NCBI GenBank assembly: GCA_944376955.1
Contig: CALWEB010000182.1
Span: 1 to 5,632, forward strand
Reading direction: 5' to 3'
DNA: 5,632 bases
Origin: an uncultured Agathobaculum sp.
GTDB taxonomy: Bacteria; Bacillota; Clostridia; Oscillospirales; Butyricicoccaceae
Shown here: positions 1-5,632 of the stretch, piece by piece
Layout of the letters: the number at the start of each line of letters is the position of its first letter
Numbering within the stretch: position 1 is the stretch's first letter
Notes under the pieces: generated by a model
Database searches by the model: none
What the model saw: the letters and a program-made list of their open reading frames with translations, nothing else
Told to the model about the DNA's origin: nothing
Made by a program: the position numbers and the translations under genes

Positions 1-4
1 GAGC

Positions 5-10
5 AGGAGG
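5..10 (+). promoter_or_regulatory. Ribosome binding site of the 42-aa ORF
   Basis: A perfect AGGAGG lies seven bases before ATG 18. It is the main evidence that the small ORF is translated from this start rather than being the end of a longer frame. Confidence 0.6.
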
Positions 11-17
11 ACATCCT

Positions 18-146
18 ATGGAATCCAAAAAGTTAGAAAAACCTCGTAAAAATGGCGCTTTTTCAACACGTCAGGCCGTGACGAAACCGGATGAAGAGAC
101 CGGCGGGGTGTTCCCGACGATGAAGCCGCTCAGCACCGAGCAATAA
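18..146 (+). CDS. Small hypothetical protein, 42 aa
   Basis: This is an ORF of 42 codons that I do not recognise. It begins MESKKLEKPRKNG and ends MKPLSTEQ. It is hydrophilic, with a lysine/arginine-rich first third and a more acidic middle, and it has no membrane segment, signal peptide or cysteine. The start is supported by AGGAGG at 5-10, seven bases upstream of the ATG, which is as good a ribosome binding site as those of the large genes. The frame is also open to the left edge, so I cannot fully exclude that it is the C-terminal tail of a longer protein, but the Shine-Dalgarno makes a separate gene more likely. It is followed 11 bases later by a hairpin, and ktrB starts 70 bases after its stop. 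No function is assigned. It could be a small structural or regulatory protein, or a leader ORF for the potassium genes. Confidence 0.55.
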   Translation: MESKKLEKPRKNGAFSTRQAVTKPDEETGGVFPTMKPLSTEQ

Positions 147-157
147 AAACGCCTTGT

Positions 158-188
158 AAAGCCTGGACGGTGCGTTCAGGCTTTTGGA
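158..188 (+). terminator. Hairpin, probable terminator or attenuator before ktrB
   Basis: The arms at 158-169 and 173-184 pair over 12 bases with one G-T wobble: AAAGCCTG pairs with CAGGCTTT, and the inner ACG pairs with CGT around a GTG loop. The 3' arm ends in TTT with one further T at 185, so the T tract is short, and an A-rich stretch precedes the hairpin. It looks like a rho-independent terminator of the small ORF, though the weak T tract would allow read-through. Only about 30 bases separate it from the ktrB ATG. That leaves no room for a normal promoter after it, so it may be a partial terminator or attenuator inside the transcript. Confidence 0.6.
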
Positions 189-200
189 ATTTCAAATAAA

Positions 201-209
201 AGGGAAGGA
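201..209 (+). promoter_or_regulatory. Ribosome binding site that decides the ktrB start
   Basis: The purine-rich AGGGAAGGA ends seven bases before ATG 217. The alternative in-frame TTG at 184 lies in the hairpin arm and has no Shine-Dalgarno, so the ATG is preferred. Confidence 0.7.
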
Positions 210-216
210 ACAGGAC

Positions 217-1596
217 ATGGACCGCGTGAGACTTTGGGGACGGAGAAGAGGGCGACGTCCCGCCATGCACGCCGCGATGGTGATTGCATTGGGCTTTCTG
301 ATCATCATTCTGACGGGTGCGGTGCTGCTGACGCTGCCCGTATCTGCCCGGACTGGGCAGCCGACGGATTTTCTGGACGCGCTGTTTACCGCAACATCCG
401 CCACTTGTGTAACCGGTTTGATCACGGTTGGGACGGCGACGCACTGGTCTGGCTTTGGACAGGTTGTGATTTTACTGCTCATCCAGATCGGCGGACTGGG
501 CTTTATGTCGCTGGCGTCCATTGCTTCGTTTCTCACCCGTCGCACCATCACACTGCGCGAGCGCATGGTGATGAGCGCGGGGCTTAACCTGACGGAAAAC
601 GCTGGTATCGTCCGTCTGACCCGCCGTGTGCTGTTTGGCACGCTGGCATTTGAGGGGGCGGGTGCTGTACTGCTGGCAACGCGGTTTATTCCGCGCGCGG
701 GGCTGTGGCAGGGCATTAAAATGGGTGTATTCCATTCGGTATCCGCTTTCTGCAACGCCGGTTTTGATTTGGTTGGTACACCGGATAATCCGTTCGCGTC
801 GCTTACGGGATATACGGATGATTTTGTCGTCAATGTCACCATCATGGCACTGATTGTGATTGGCGGACTGGGCTTTTTCGTCTGGGGTGACATCTGGGAT
901 AACAAGCGCCGCTTTCGACGTCTGCGGCTGCACACCAAACTGGTGCTGGTGACGACCGCACTGCTGCTCTGCGCAGGTTTTTTGTTGACGCTGCTCTTTG
1001 AGTGGGGCAATCCGCAAACACTGGGCGCAATGCCGGTGCAGGATAAGCTGCTCGCAGCAGCATTCCAGTCGGTGACATTGCGCACGGCGGGCTTCAATAC
1101 GATTGATCAGGCGGCACTGACCGGCCCGTCGCAGGCGGTTGCCTGCCTGCTGATGATGATCGGCGGTTCGCCGGGTTCGACGGCCGGCGGCATCAAAACC
1201 GTGACGGCGGCGGTGCTGGTACTCAGCGCGATCTCGGTGCTGCGCGGAAAGACAACAGTTTCCGCTTTCGGCCGCACGATTGTTTCGCGCAGCATCATGA
1301 ACGCGGTCACGATGATGATCGTAGGCGGTACGCTCAGTCTGACGGGCGCGTGTGTAATTTCTTATTCGGAGGGCGCACCGTTTGGCATGTGCCTGTTTGA
1401 AGCGGTGTCGGCTTTTGCAACGGTTGGCCTTTCGATGGGGCTGACGCCCACGCTGCACACGCTTTCCCGGCTGATTTTGATTTTACTGATGTATTTGGGG
1501 CGTGTAGGCGTGCTGACGTTGGGCGTTGCGGTGCTGATGCGGCACCGGGAGCCGCCCAAAATGCAGTACCCGGATGCGGATGTGATGGTAGGATAA
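217..1596 (+). CDS. ktrB: KtrB/TrkH-family potassium uptake channel subunit
   Basis: This is the integral membrane pore of a Ktr-type K+ uptake system, which in this family works as a dimer gated by the cytosolic KtrA ring and is often Na+-dependent. The protein has 459 residues, close to the usual KtrB length. It shows the four M1-P-M2 repeats of the superfamily, each with a pore-loop filter glycine: TSATCVTGL (G67), SAFCNAGF (G182), VTLRTAGFN (G292) and SAFATVGL (G404). The third repeat carries the glycine-rich gating loop GGSPGSTAGGIKT (residues 316-328). The last helix has the conserved arginine in YLGRVG (R429). The N-terminus is short and arginine-rich (residues 9-14), which fits a cytosolic end and KtrB rather than the longer enteric TrkH. 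ktrA follows after 67 bases, which supports the assignment. The start is ATG 217 because of its Shine-Dalgarno. KtrB versus a generic TrkH name is a matter of subfamily; the function as a K+ transporter is clear. Confidence 0.93.
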   Translation: MDRVRLWGRRRGRRPAMHAAMVIALGFLIIILTGAVLLTLPVSARTGQPTDFLDALFTATSATCVTGLITVGTATHWSGFGQVVILLLIQIGGLGFMSLASIASFLTRRTITLRERMVMSAGLNLTENAGIVRLTRRVLFGTLAFEGAGAVLLATRFIPRAGLWQGIKMGVFHSVSAFCNAGFDLVGTPDNPFASLTGYTDDFVVNVTIMALIVIGGLGFFVWGDIWDNKRRFRRLRLHTKLVLVTTALLLCAGFLLTLLFEWGNPQTLGAMPVQDKLLAAAFQSVTLRTAGFNTIDQAALTGPSQAVACLLMMIGGSPGSTAGGIKTVTAAVLVLSAISVLRGKTTVSAFGRTIVSRSIMNAVTMMIVGGTLSLTGACVISYSEGAPFGMCLFEAVSAFATVGLSMGLTPTLHTLSRLILILLMYLGRVGVLTLGVAVLMRHREPPKMQYPDADVMVG

Positions 1597-1663
1597 ACGG
1601 ATTTGGCGGTGCTCCTGAAAGCGGGAGCGGCGGCAATCGGATCATACAGAGGAGATTTGGCAA

Positions 1664-2320
1664 ATGAAATCCTTTTTGGTCATCGGCTTGGGCCGGTTTG
1701 GTTCGGCTGTGGCACGGGAGTTGGCTTCGCTCGGGCAAGAGGTGCTTGTGCTGGACGAAGATGAGGAAAATGTGCAGCACATTGCAGACGATGTGACGCA
1801 GGCGATCCGCGGCGATGCGCAGGATGAAGCAGTGCTGCGATCGGTCGGCGCGCGTAATTTCGATTGCTGCATTGTCGCCGTGGGTACCGATATGGAAGCG
1901 AGCATCCTGATCACCGTGATGCTCAAGGAGATGGGCGCAAAGTATGTCGTGGCCAAGGCGCAAAGCCCAGTCCATGCCAGGGTGCTGGAGCGCGTCGGGG
2001 CAGACCGCGTGGTGCTGCCGGAGAGCGAAATGGGACAGCGCTTGGCGCAGCGTCTGGTGCGCACCAACGTAGTCGATTACATTGGCGTGTCGGATGACTT
2101 TTCCATTCTGGAGATCCACCCGCCCAAAAGTTGGATTGGCCGCTCGCTGGGCCAGCTGGGCGTGCGCGCACGGTTTCAGATCAATGTGTTGGCGATCCGG
2201 CACGGTGAGGGCGGTCATGTGGACGTCACGCCGCAGGCGGGTCAAGTGATAGGGGCGGACGATCTGCTGATTGTCATCGGCACGAATGAAAATGTCGATA
2301 AGCTGGTGGAGCTGCATTGA
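1664..2320 (+). CDS. ktrA: KtrA/TrkA-family regulatory subunit of K+ uptake (RCK protein)
   Basis: This cytosolic protein forms the octameric gating ring under the KtrB dimer; in the family ATP opens and ADP closes the channel. The 218 residues are the normal length for a single RCK unit. The N-domain (about 1-130) is a Rossmann fold starting FLVIGLGRFG (G8, G10, G13), with an acidic residue at the end of strand 2 (D31) for ribose binding, GDA at 50-52 and AVGTDMEAS at 72-80. Glu120 in LPESEMG corresponds, by an alignment from memory, to Glu125 of B. subtilis KtrA, a residue tied to cation activation. The C-domain (about 137-216, TrkA-C) carries R168 and N174 in the pattern R-x5-N-V-L-A, which matches the reported c-di-AMP site of S. 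aureus KtrA. ATG 1664 has AGAGGAGA at 1648-1655. The stop codon overlaps the TTG start of the next gene. Confidence 0.93.
   Translation: MKSFLVIGLGRFGSAVARELASLGQEVLVLDEDEENVQHIADDVTQAIRGDAQDEAVLRSVGARNFDCCIVAVGTDMEASILITVMLKEMGAKYVVAKAQSPVHARVLERVGADRVVLPESEMGQRLAQRLVRTNVVDYIGVSDDFSILEIHPPKSWIGRSLGQLGVRARFQINVLAIRHGEGGHVDVTPQAGQVIGADDLLIVIGTNENVDKLVELH
2305..2311 (+). promoter_or_regulatory. Ribosome binding site inside ktrA for the TTG-started methyltransferase
   Basis: GGTGGAG lies within the last codons of ktrA, five bases before TTG 2317. It supports the TTG start, which overlaps the ktrA TGA by two bases and suggests translational coupling. Confidence 0.5.
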
Positions 2321-3096
2321 TTACGATCGAAAGCCGTCAAAACAGCGCGCTGCGGCATCTGGCGCGGCTGGGACGGGAGCGGAAATATCGCCGTAGCACG
2401 GGGGAAATGCTGTGCGAGGGCGAAAAGATGCTGGAGGAAGCGCTGCGGTCGGGCGTGCGGCCCAGCGTGTTGCTGGTGCGCGAGCGGGCAACGGAGAGTT
2501 TGCCGGACGGTTTGCTCGATCGCGCCGCGCAGACGGGCGCCGCGCTGTACCGCGCACCCGACGCACTGTTTGAGCTGGCAAGCGATGTGGAAACACCGCA
2601 AAACGTGATTTTTGCCTGCAAGCAGCCGCAGTGGACCGTGGATGCGCTGAATGGCAAAGCGCAGGTGCTGTTGCTGGACGGGCTGCAGGACCCGGGCAAC
2701 CTTGGCACGATTTTACGCACCGCCGAAGCGTTTGCGCTCGGCGCCGTCGTATTGTGCGAGGGCTGCGCCGATCCGTTTTCACCCAAGGTCGTGCGCTCGA
2801 CCATGGGGGCGGTGTTCCGCCTGCCGTGCGTGCGCTTGCCGCTGACGGAAGCTGTCGGGTATTTGCAGGCACAGGGGCTGCCGGTGTATGCCACCGCGCT
2901 GCACGCGGACAGCGTACCGTTGGGAGAGGTGCCGCTGGACCGCGCTGCGGTCATCATCGGCAGCGAAGGGCACGGCGTTACGCCGCAGGCGCTGACCTTA
3001 TCCGACCAGCGTGTCATCATCCCGATGCGTGGGCGCGCCGAGTCGCTCAACGCGGGCGTCGCGGCGTCCATTGTGATTTATGAAATGACAAAATGA
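2317..3096 (+). CDS. TrmH/SpoU-family RNA 2'-O-ribose methyltransferase
   Basis: This is a SAM-dependent methyltransferase of the SPOUT (trefoil-knot) class, expected to methylate a ribose 2'-OH, most likely in 23S rRNA; the exact target nucleotide cannot be read from sequence. The 259 residues match the B. subtilis YsgA-like group. The N-terminal substrate-binding domain spans about 1-105 and opens ITIESRQNSALRHL, typical of the family. The catalytic SpoU domain (about 114-257) has all three motifs: motif 1 DPGNLGTILRTAEAF (125-139, with N128 and the catalytic-type R134), motif 2 IIGSEGHGV (213-221), and motif 3 from IIPMRG (234-239) through ESLNAGVAAS (N245). The DPFSPKVVRSTMGAVFRLP stretch (152-170) is also characteristic. 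The start is TTG 2317: the first ATG would remove the conserved N-terminal segment, and GGTGGAG lies five bases upstream. It overlaps ktrA by four bases (2317-2320). The stop overlaps the dprA Shine-Dalgarno. Confidence 0.9.
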   Translation: MITIESRQNSALRHLARLGRERKYRRSTGEMLCEGEKMLEEALRSGVRPSVLLVRERATESLPDGLLDRAAQTGAALYRAPDALFELASDVETPQNVIFACKQPQWTVDALNGKAQVLLLDGLQDPGNLGTILRTAEAFALGAVVLCEGCADPFSPKVVRSTMGAVFRLPCVRLPLTEAVGYLQAQGLPVYATALHADSVPLGEVPLDRAAVIIGSEGHGVTPQALTLSDQRVIIPMRGRAESLNAGVAASIVIYEMTK

Positions 3097-3101
3097 GGAG
3101 G
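3095..3101 (+). promoter_or_regulatory. dprA ribosome binding site overlapping the upstream stop codon
   Basis: GAGGAGG starts inside the TGA stop of the methyltransferase and ends eight bases before ATG 3110. This arrangement favours re-initiation by ribosomes finishing the upstream gene. Confidence 0.65.
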
Positions 3102-3109
3102 CGTGCGGT

Positions 3110-4300
3110 ATGTCCTCAAGGTTGAGTTATGTATGGCTGGCCACCCGACCTGGACTGGGCGCGGGCGTTGCTGCGGGGTTGCTGCGCGCATTCGGTTCCC
3201 CTGATGCCGTGTTCGCAGCCGACCGGGCAGCGCTCACAACAGCAAAGGATTGTCCGCTGCGCAAGGTGCAGGTAGATGCGCTGTGTGATAAGAATACCGA
3301 CGAGGCCGAGCGCATTGTGGCACAGTGCGCCAAAGACGGCATCCAGATCATCACATTGGGTGACAGCGCCTATCCCGACCGCCTGCGTGCGATTGAAAAC
3401 CCGCCGGTGGTGTTGTATGTGCGCGGCAAGTGGCCGGATTTTGATGTGATGCCGGGTATCGCCGTCGTCGGCACGCGTGAGGCGACCCCCTATGGCCTGC
3501 AAACCGCGGAACACATCGGCAGCGTGCTGGGGAAAGCGGGATTTATCACCGTCAGCGGCATGGCGCTGGGTAACGACGGTGCGGCGCATCGCGGTGCGTT
3601 GCGGGCTGGCGGCCTGACAGTTGCCGTACTTGCGGGCGGTGTGGATGTTTGTTATCCGCCGCAGCACCGCGGACTGATGGGGGATATTCTGCTCTCAGGC
3701 GCAATCGTCAGTGAATATCCGCCCGGCACCGAGCCGCGCGGTGAGCATTACCACGCGCGTAACCGCATCATCAGTGGTCTTTCGGTTGCAGCGGTGATTG
3801 TGGAAGCGCCGGGTTATCGCTCAGGCGCATTGATCACTGCGCGCGCTGCGCTCGATCAGGGGCGCGATGTGTATGCCGTGCCCGGTGCGCTCAATGCGCC
3901 GCAGTCGGCGGCTTGCAATGAATTGATTGAAAAGGGCGAAGCGGCGTTGCTGCGCAGCCCGGAGGTACTTGTGAGGACATACAGCGGGCTGCTGCACGCC
4001 CGGTCTGATGGCTACCGTACGCCGCGACCCATAAGGACACCGAAAAAGACACAACCGGCATATCCAAAGCCGAAGCCGGCGGAGAAAGTTGCGTCTGCGC
4101 CGTCCGGCGCGCTGCCGGACAGCCTTGGCGGCGACGAACGCCGCATCGCAGAACTGGTGCTGCAAGGTGTGGGTACACCGGAAGATTTGATCGAGCGCTG
4201 CGGACTGCCCGCGCCGCGTGTGATGAGCCTGATCACCATGTTGGAGATGGATGGTATTCTGCGCCGGGAAAAGGGCAGACTGGTGATGGGCTGTCAGTAA
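3110..4300 (+). CDS. dprA: DNA processing protein DprA (Smf)
   Basis: DprA binds incoming single-stranded DNA in the cytoplasm and loads RecA on it during natural transformation. The gene is also kept in many bacteria not known to be competent. The 396 residues show a helix-hairpin-helix/SAM-like N-terminal region (about 1-75), the Rossmann DNA-binding domain (about 80-290), a Pro/Lys-rich linker (about 297-335) and a C-terminal winged helix (about 338-394, with LPAPRVMSLITMLEMDGIL). Rossmann motifs are IAVVGTREATPYG (117-129), SGMALGNDGAAHRGAL (149-164), ARNRIISGLS (216-225) and GALITARAALDQGRDVYAVPG (239-259). The motif usually written GIDxxAH reads GNDGAAH, and FPxRNR reads YHARNR; these are mild variations with the charged residues kept. 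ATG 3110 has GAGGAGG at 3095-3101. topA follows after 45 bases, the order seen in many Firmicutes. Confidence 0.95.
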   Translation: MSSRLSYVWLATRPGLGAGVAAGLLRAFGSPDAVFAADRAALTTAKDCPLRKVQVDALCDKNTDEAERIVAQCAKDGIQIITLGDSAYPDRLRAIENPPVVLYVRGKWPDFDVMPGIAVVGTREATPYGLQTAEHIGSVLGKAGFITVSGMALGNDGAAHRGALRAGGLTVAVLAGGVDVCYPPQHRGLMGDILLSGAIVSEYPPGTEPRGEHYHARNRIISGLSVAAVIVEAPGYRSGALITARAALDQGRDVYAVPGALNAPQSAACNELIEKGEAALLRSPEVLVRTYSGLLHARSDGYRTPRPIRTPKKTQPAYPKPKPAEKVASAPSGALPDSLGGDERRIAELVLQGVGTPEDLIERCGLPAPRVMSLITMLEMDGILRREKGRLVMGCQ

Positions 4301-4307
4301 ATGAACC

Positions 4308-4330
4308 TCGGCTGCCGCTGTGGCGGCCGA
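4308..4330 (+). other. GC-rich hairpin in the dprA-topA gap
   Basis: TCGGCTGCC (4308-4316) pairs with GGCGGCCGA (4322-4330) over nine bases with one G-T wobble around a five-base loop. No T tract follows, so it is not a standard intrinsic terminator. It ends four bases before the topA Shine-Dalgarno GGAGG (4335-4339) and could affect mRNA stability, processing or topA translation. Confidence 0.45.
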
Positions 4331-4345
4331 AGACGGAGGAAAAAC

Positions 4346-5632
4346 ATGTCGAAATTAGTCATCGTGGAGTCGCCCGCCAAGGCGAAAACCATTGGCAAAT
4401 ATCTGGGGTCGGGCTATGTGGTCAAGGCTTCGATGGGGCATCTGCGCGATCTGCCGAAAAAGAAAATGAGCGTCGATATCGAGCACGATTTCAAACCGGA
4501 ATATGTGCCGATCGAGGGAAAAGATAAAATCATCAAGGAAATCCGTAGCGAAATCCGCAAGAGTGATTTCGTTTATCTCGCAACTGACCCTGACCGCGAG
4601 GGGGAAGCCATTTCCTGGCATATCAAGGAACTGTTCAAACTGAAGGACGAGGATTCCAAGCGCGTGACCTTCAACGAGATCACCAAGCCTGCGGTCAAAT
4701 ACGGCATTGAGCATCCGCGCGATATTGATATTGATCTGGTCAATGCGCAGCAGGCGCGCCGCATTCTGGACCGTATCGTGGGTTATGAGCTGTCGCCCTT
4801 TTTGTGGCGCAAGGTCAAGCGCGGCCTGAGTGCAGGACGTGTGCAGAGCGTTGCAACCCGTCTGGTCGTGGATCGTGAAAATGAAATTCGAGCCTTCCAG
4901 CCCGAGGAATACTGGACGATCGAGGCACTGCTGCAAACTGCGGAAGGCGGTAAGTTTACCGCGCGTTATTACGGCGACGCATCGGGCAAGGTAGAACTGA
5001 AAAATGAGGAACAGGCGCAGGCGGTCGTGAATGCGGTGACCGGCAAGCCGCTTACCGTAGGGGATATCAAGCGCGGCAAGAAAAAGCGCAGTCCCGCCCC
5101 GCCGTTTATCACCTCGACCTTGCAACAGGAGGCCAGCCGCAAACTCAATATGACGCCGCGCCGTACCATGAGTATTGCACAGGAGCTGTATGAAGGTATT
5201 GAGCTGGGCGAATACGGCCTGACCGGTCTGATCACCTACATGCGTACCGACTCGCTGCGTTTGGCGGATGAGGCCACGGCTGCTGCCGCAGGCTTCATCC
5301 GTGGCCGGTATGGCGATCAGTACTATCCCGGCAAGCCGCGCGTGTTCAAGACCAAGGGTAACGCGCAGGACGCACACGAAGCCATCCGCCCGTCGGACGT
5401 CAAGCTGTTGCCGGATGAAATCCGCCAGTACCTGACGCCCGATCAGTATAAGCTGTATAAACTCATCTGGTCGCGCTTTGTCGCCTGCCAGATGGCGGAC
5501 GCGCTGCTCGACACGGTTTCGGCGGATATCGTGTGCGAGGGGCAGGTATTCCGCGCATCCGGCCATACCGTTGCGTTTCCGGGCTTTACCGCCGTTTACG
5601 AAGAAGGTACAGACGACGAGAAAAAGGGCGAT
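4346..5632 (+). CDS. topA: DNA topoisomerase I (type IA), N-terminal 429 residues, cut by window edge
   Basis: TopA relaxes negatively supercoiled DNA by cutting one strand through a 5'-phosphotyrosine link and passing the other strand. The frame is open from ATG 4346 to the last base, 429 codons; bacterial homologues run to roughly 650-900 residues, so the C-terminal part, including any zinc fingers, lies outside. The Toprim domain (about 1-115) has the catalytic glutamate in VIVESPAKAKTIGKYL (E8), the SMGHLRDLP segment (29-37) and the metal-binding DPDREGE (81-87). The central type IA domain begins with the conserved NAQQARRILDRIVGYELSP (133-151) and GLSAGRVQSVATRLV (160-174). The active-site tyrosine is Y298 in LITYMRTDS, with R300 beside it. 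QDAHEAIRPS (341-350) is another hallmark. All catalytic residues expected in this part are present. GGAGG at 4335-4339, six bases before the ATG, fixes the start. Confidence 0.97.
   Translation, partial: MSKLVIVESPAKAKTIGKYLGSGYVVKASMGHLRDLPKKKMSVDIEHDFKPEYVPIEGKDKIIKEIRSEIRKSDFVYLATDPDREGEAISWHIKELFKLKDEDSKRVTFNEITKPAVKYGIEHPRDIDIDLVNAQQARRILDRIVGYELSPFLWRKVKRGLSAGRVQSVATRLVVDRENEIRAFQPEEYWTIEALLQTAEGGKFTARYYGDASGKVELKNEEQAQAVVNAVTGKPLTVGDIKRGKKKRSPAPPFITSTLQQEASRKLNMTPRRTMSIAQELYEGIELGEYGLTGLITYMRTDSLRLADEATAAAAGFIRGRYGDQYYPGKPRVFKTKGNAQDAHEAIRPSDVKLLPDEIRQYLTPDQYKLYKLIWSRFVACQMADALLDTVSADIVCEGQVFRASGHTVAFPGFTAVYEEGTDDEKKGD

Noticed and set aside
184..216. TTG 184 as a longer ktrB start (11 extra residues)
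   Set aside because: It lies in the hairpin arm, has no Shine-Dalgarno, and ATG 217 has a good one at 201-209.
192..1097. 301-codon reverse-strand ORF opposite ktrB, with a 328-codon one at 472-1458 in another frame
   Set aside because: The forward frame encodes a clear KtrB with all filter motifs. The reverse translations are low-complexity, rich in Ser/Arg/Pro or His/Gln/Arg, typical of antisense shadows in GC-rich genes.
1611..1628. Small inverted repeat (GCTCC/GGAGC) in the ktrB-ktrA gap
   Set aside because: It has only five pairs, an eight-base loop and no T tract. This is too weak to call a terminator or regulatory element.
1334..2317. 327-codon reverse-strand ORF opposite the end of ktrB and all of ktrA
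   Set aside because: It crosses two well-supported forward genes and their gap, and its translation shows no recognisable domain.
4130..4345. Possible separate promoter for topA at the end of dprA
   Set aside because: I could not find a convincing -35/-10 pair at 16-18 base spacing in this GC-rich stretch.
4355..5566. 403-codon reverse-strand ORF opposite topA
   Set aside because: The forward strand encodes a complete-looking topoisomerase I catalytic region. The reverse frame is long only because of forward codon bias and has no motifs.

Overview
The window is a compact, single-strand (+) block of core bacterial genes. A small unrecognised ORF is followed by a hairpin, then ktrB, ktrA, a TrmH/SpoU-family rRNA methyltransferase, dprA (smf) and the first 429 codons of topA, which runs off the right edge. 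The organism looks like a moderately GC-rich Firmicute. Ribosome binding sites are strong AGGAGG-type sites at 5-9 base spacing, the potassium system is of Ktr type, and dprA lies directly before topA, an order common in Firmicutes. My best guess is a gut-type Clostridia lineage such as Oscillospirales/Butyricicoccaceae. That placement rests on gene order and base composition only, not on any search.

Layout: positions 1-146 hold a 42-codon ORF with a good Shine-Dalgarno. Positions 158-188 hold a 12-bp hairpin ending in a short T run. ktrB (217-1596) and ktrA (1664-2320) encode the membrane pore and the cytosolic nucleotide-binding gating subunit of a K+ uptake system. The methyltransferase (2317-3096) starts at a TTG that overlaps the ktrA stop codon. 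dprA (3110-4300) has a Shine-Dalgarno that overlaps the methyltransferase stop codon. topA begins at 4346 after a 45-base gap that contains a stable-looking hairpin.

The short gaps and two overlaps suggest one transcription unit from ktrB to topA, with translational coupling from ktrA to the methyltransferase to dprA. The products fall into three functions: K+ homeostasis (KtrB/KtrA), RNA modification (the methyltransferase) and DNA processing (DprA loads RecA on incoming single-stranded DNA; TopA relaxes negative supercoils). I see no phage, IS element, CRISPR array, tRNA or rRNA, no frameshift and no clear promoter. Long reverse-strand ORFs exist but are shadows of the GC-rich genes.

I do not find a new biological system here. 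The points most worth a second look are the small ORF with its hairpin directly before the ktrB ribosome binding site, and a motif in KtrA that matches the known c-di-AMP-binding pattern.
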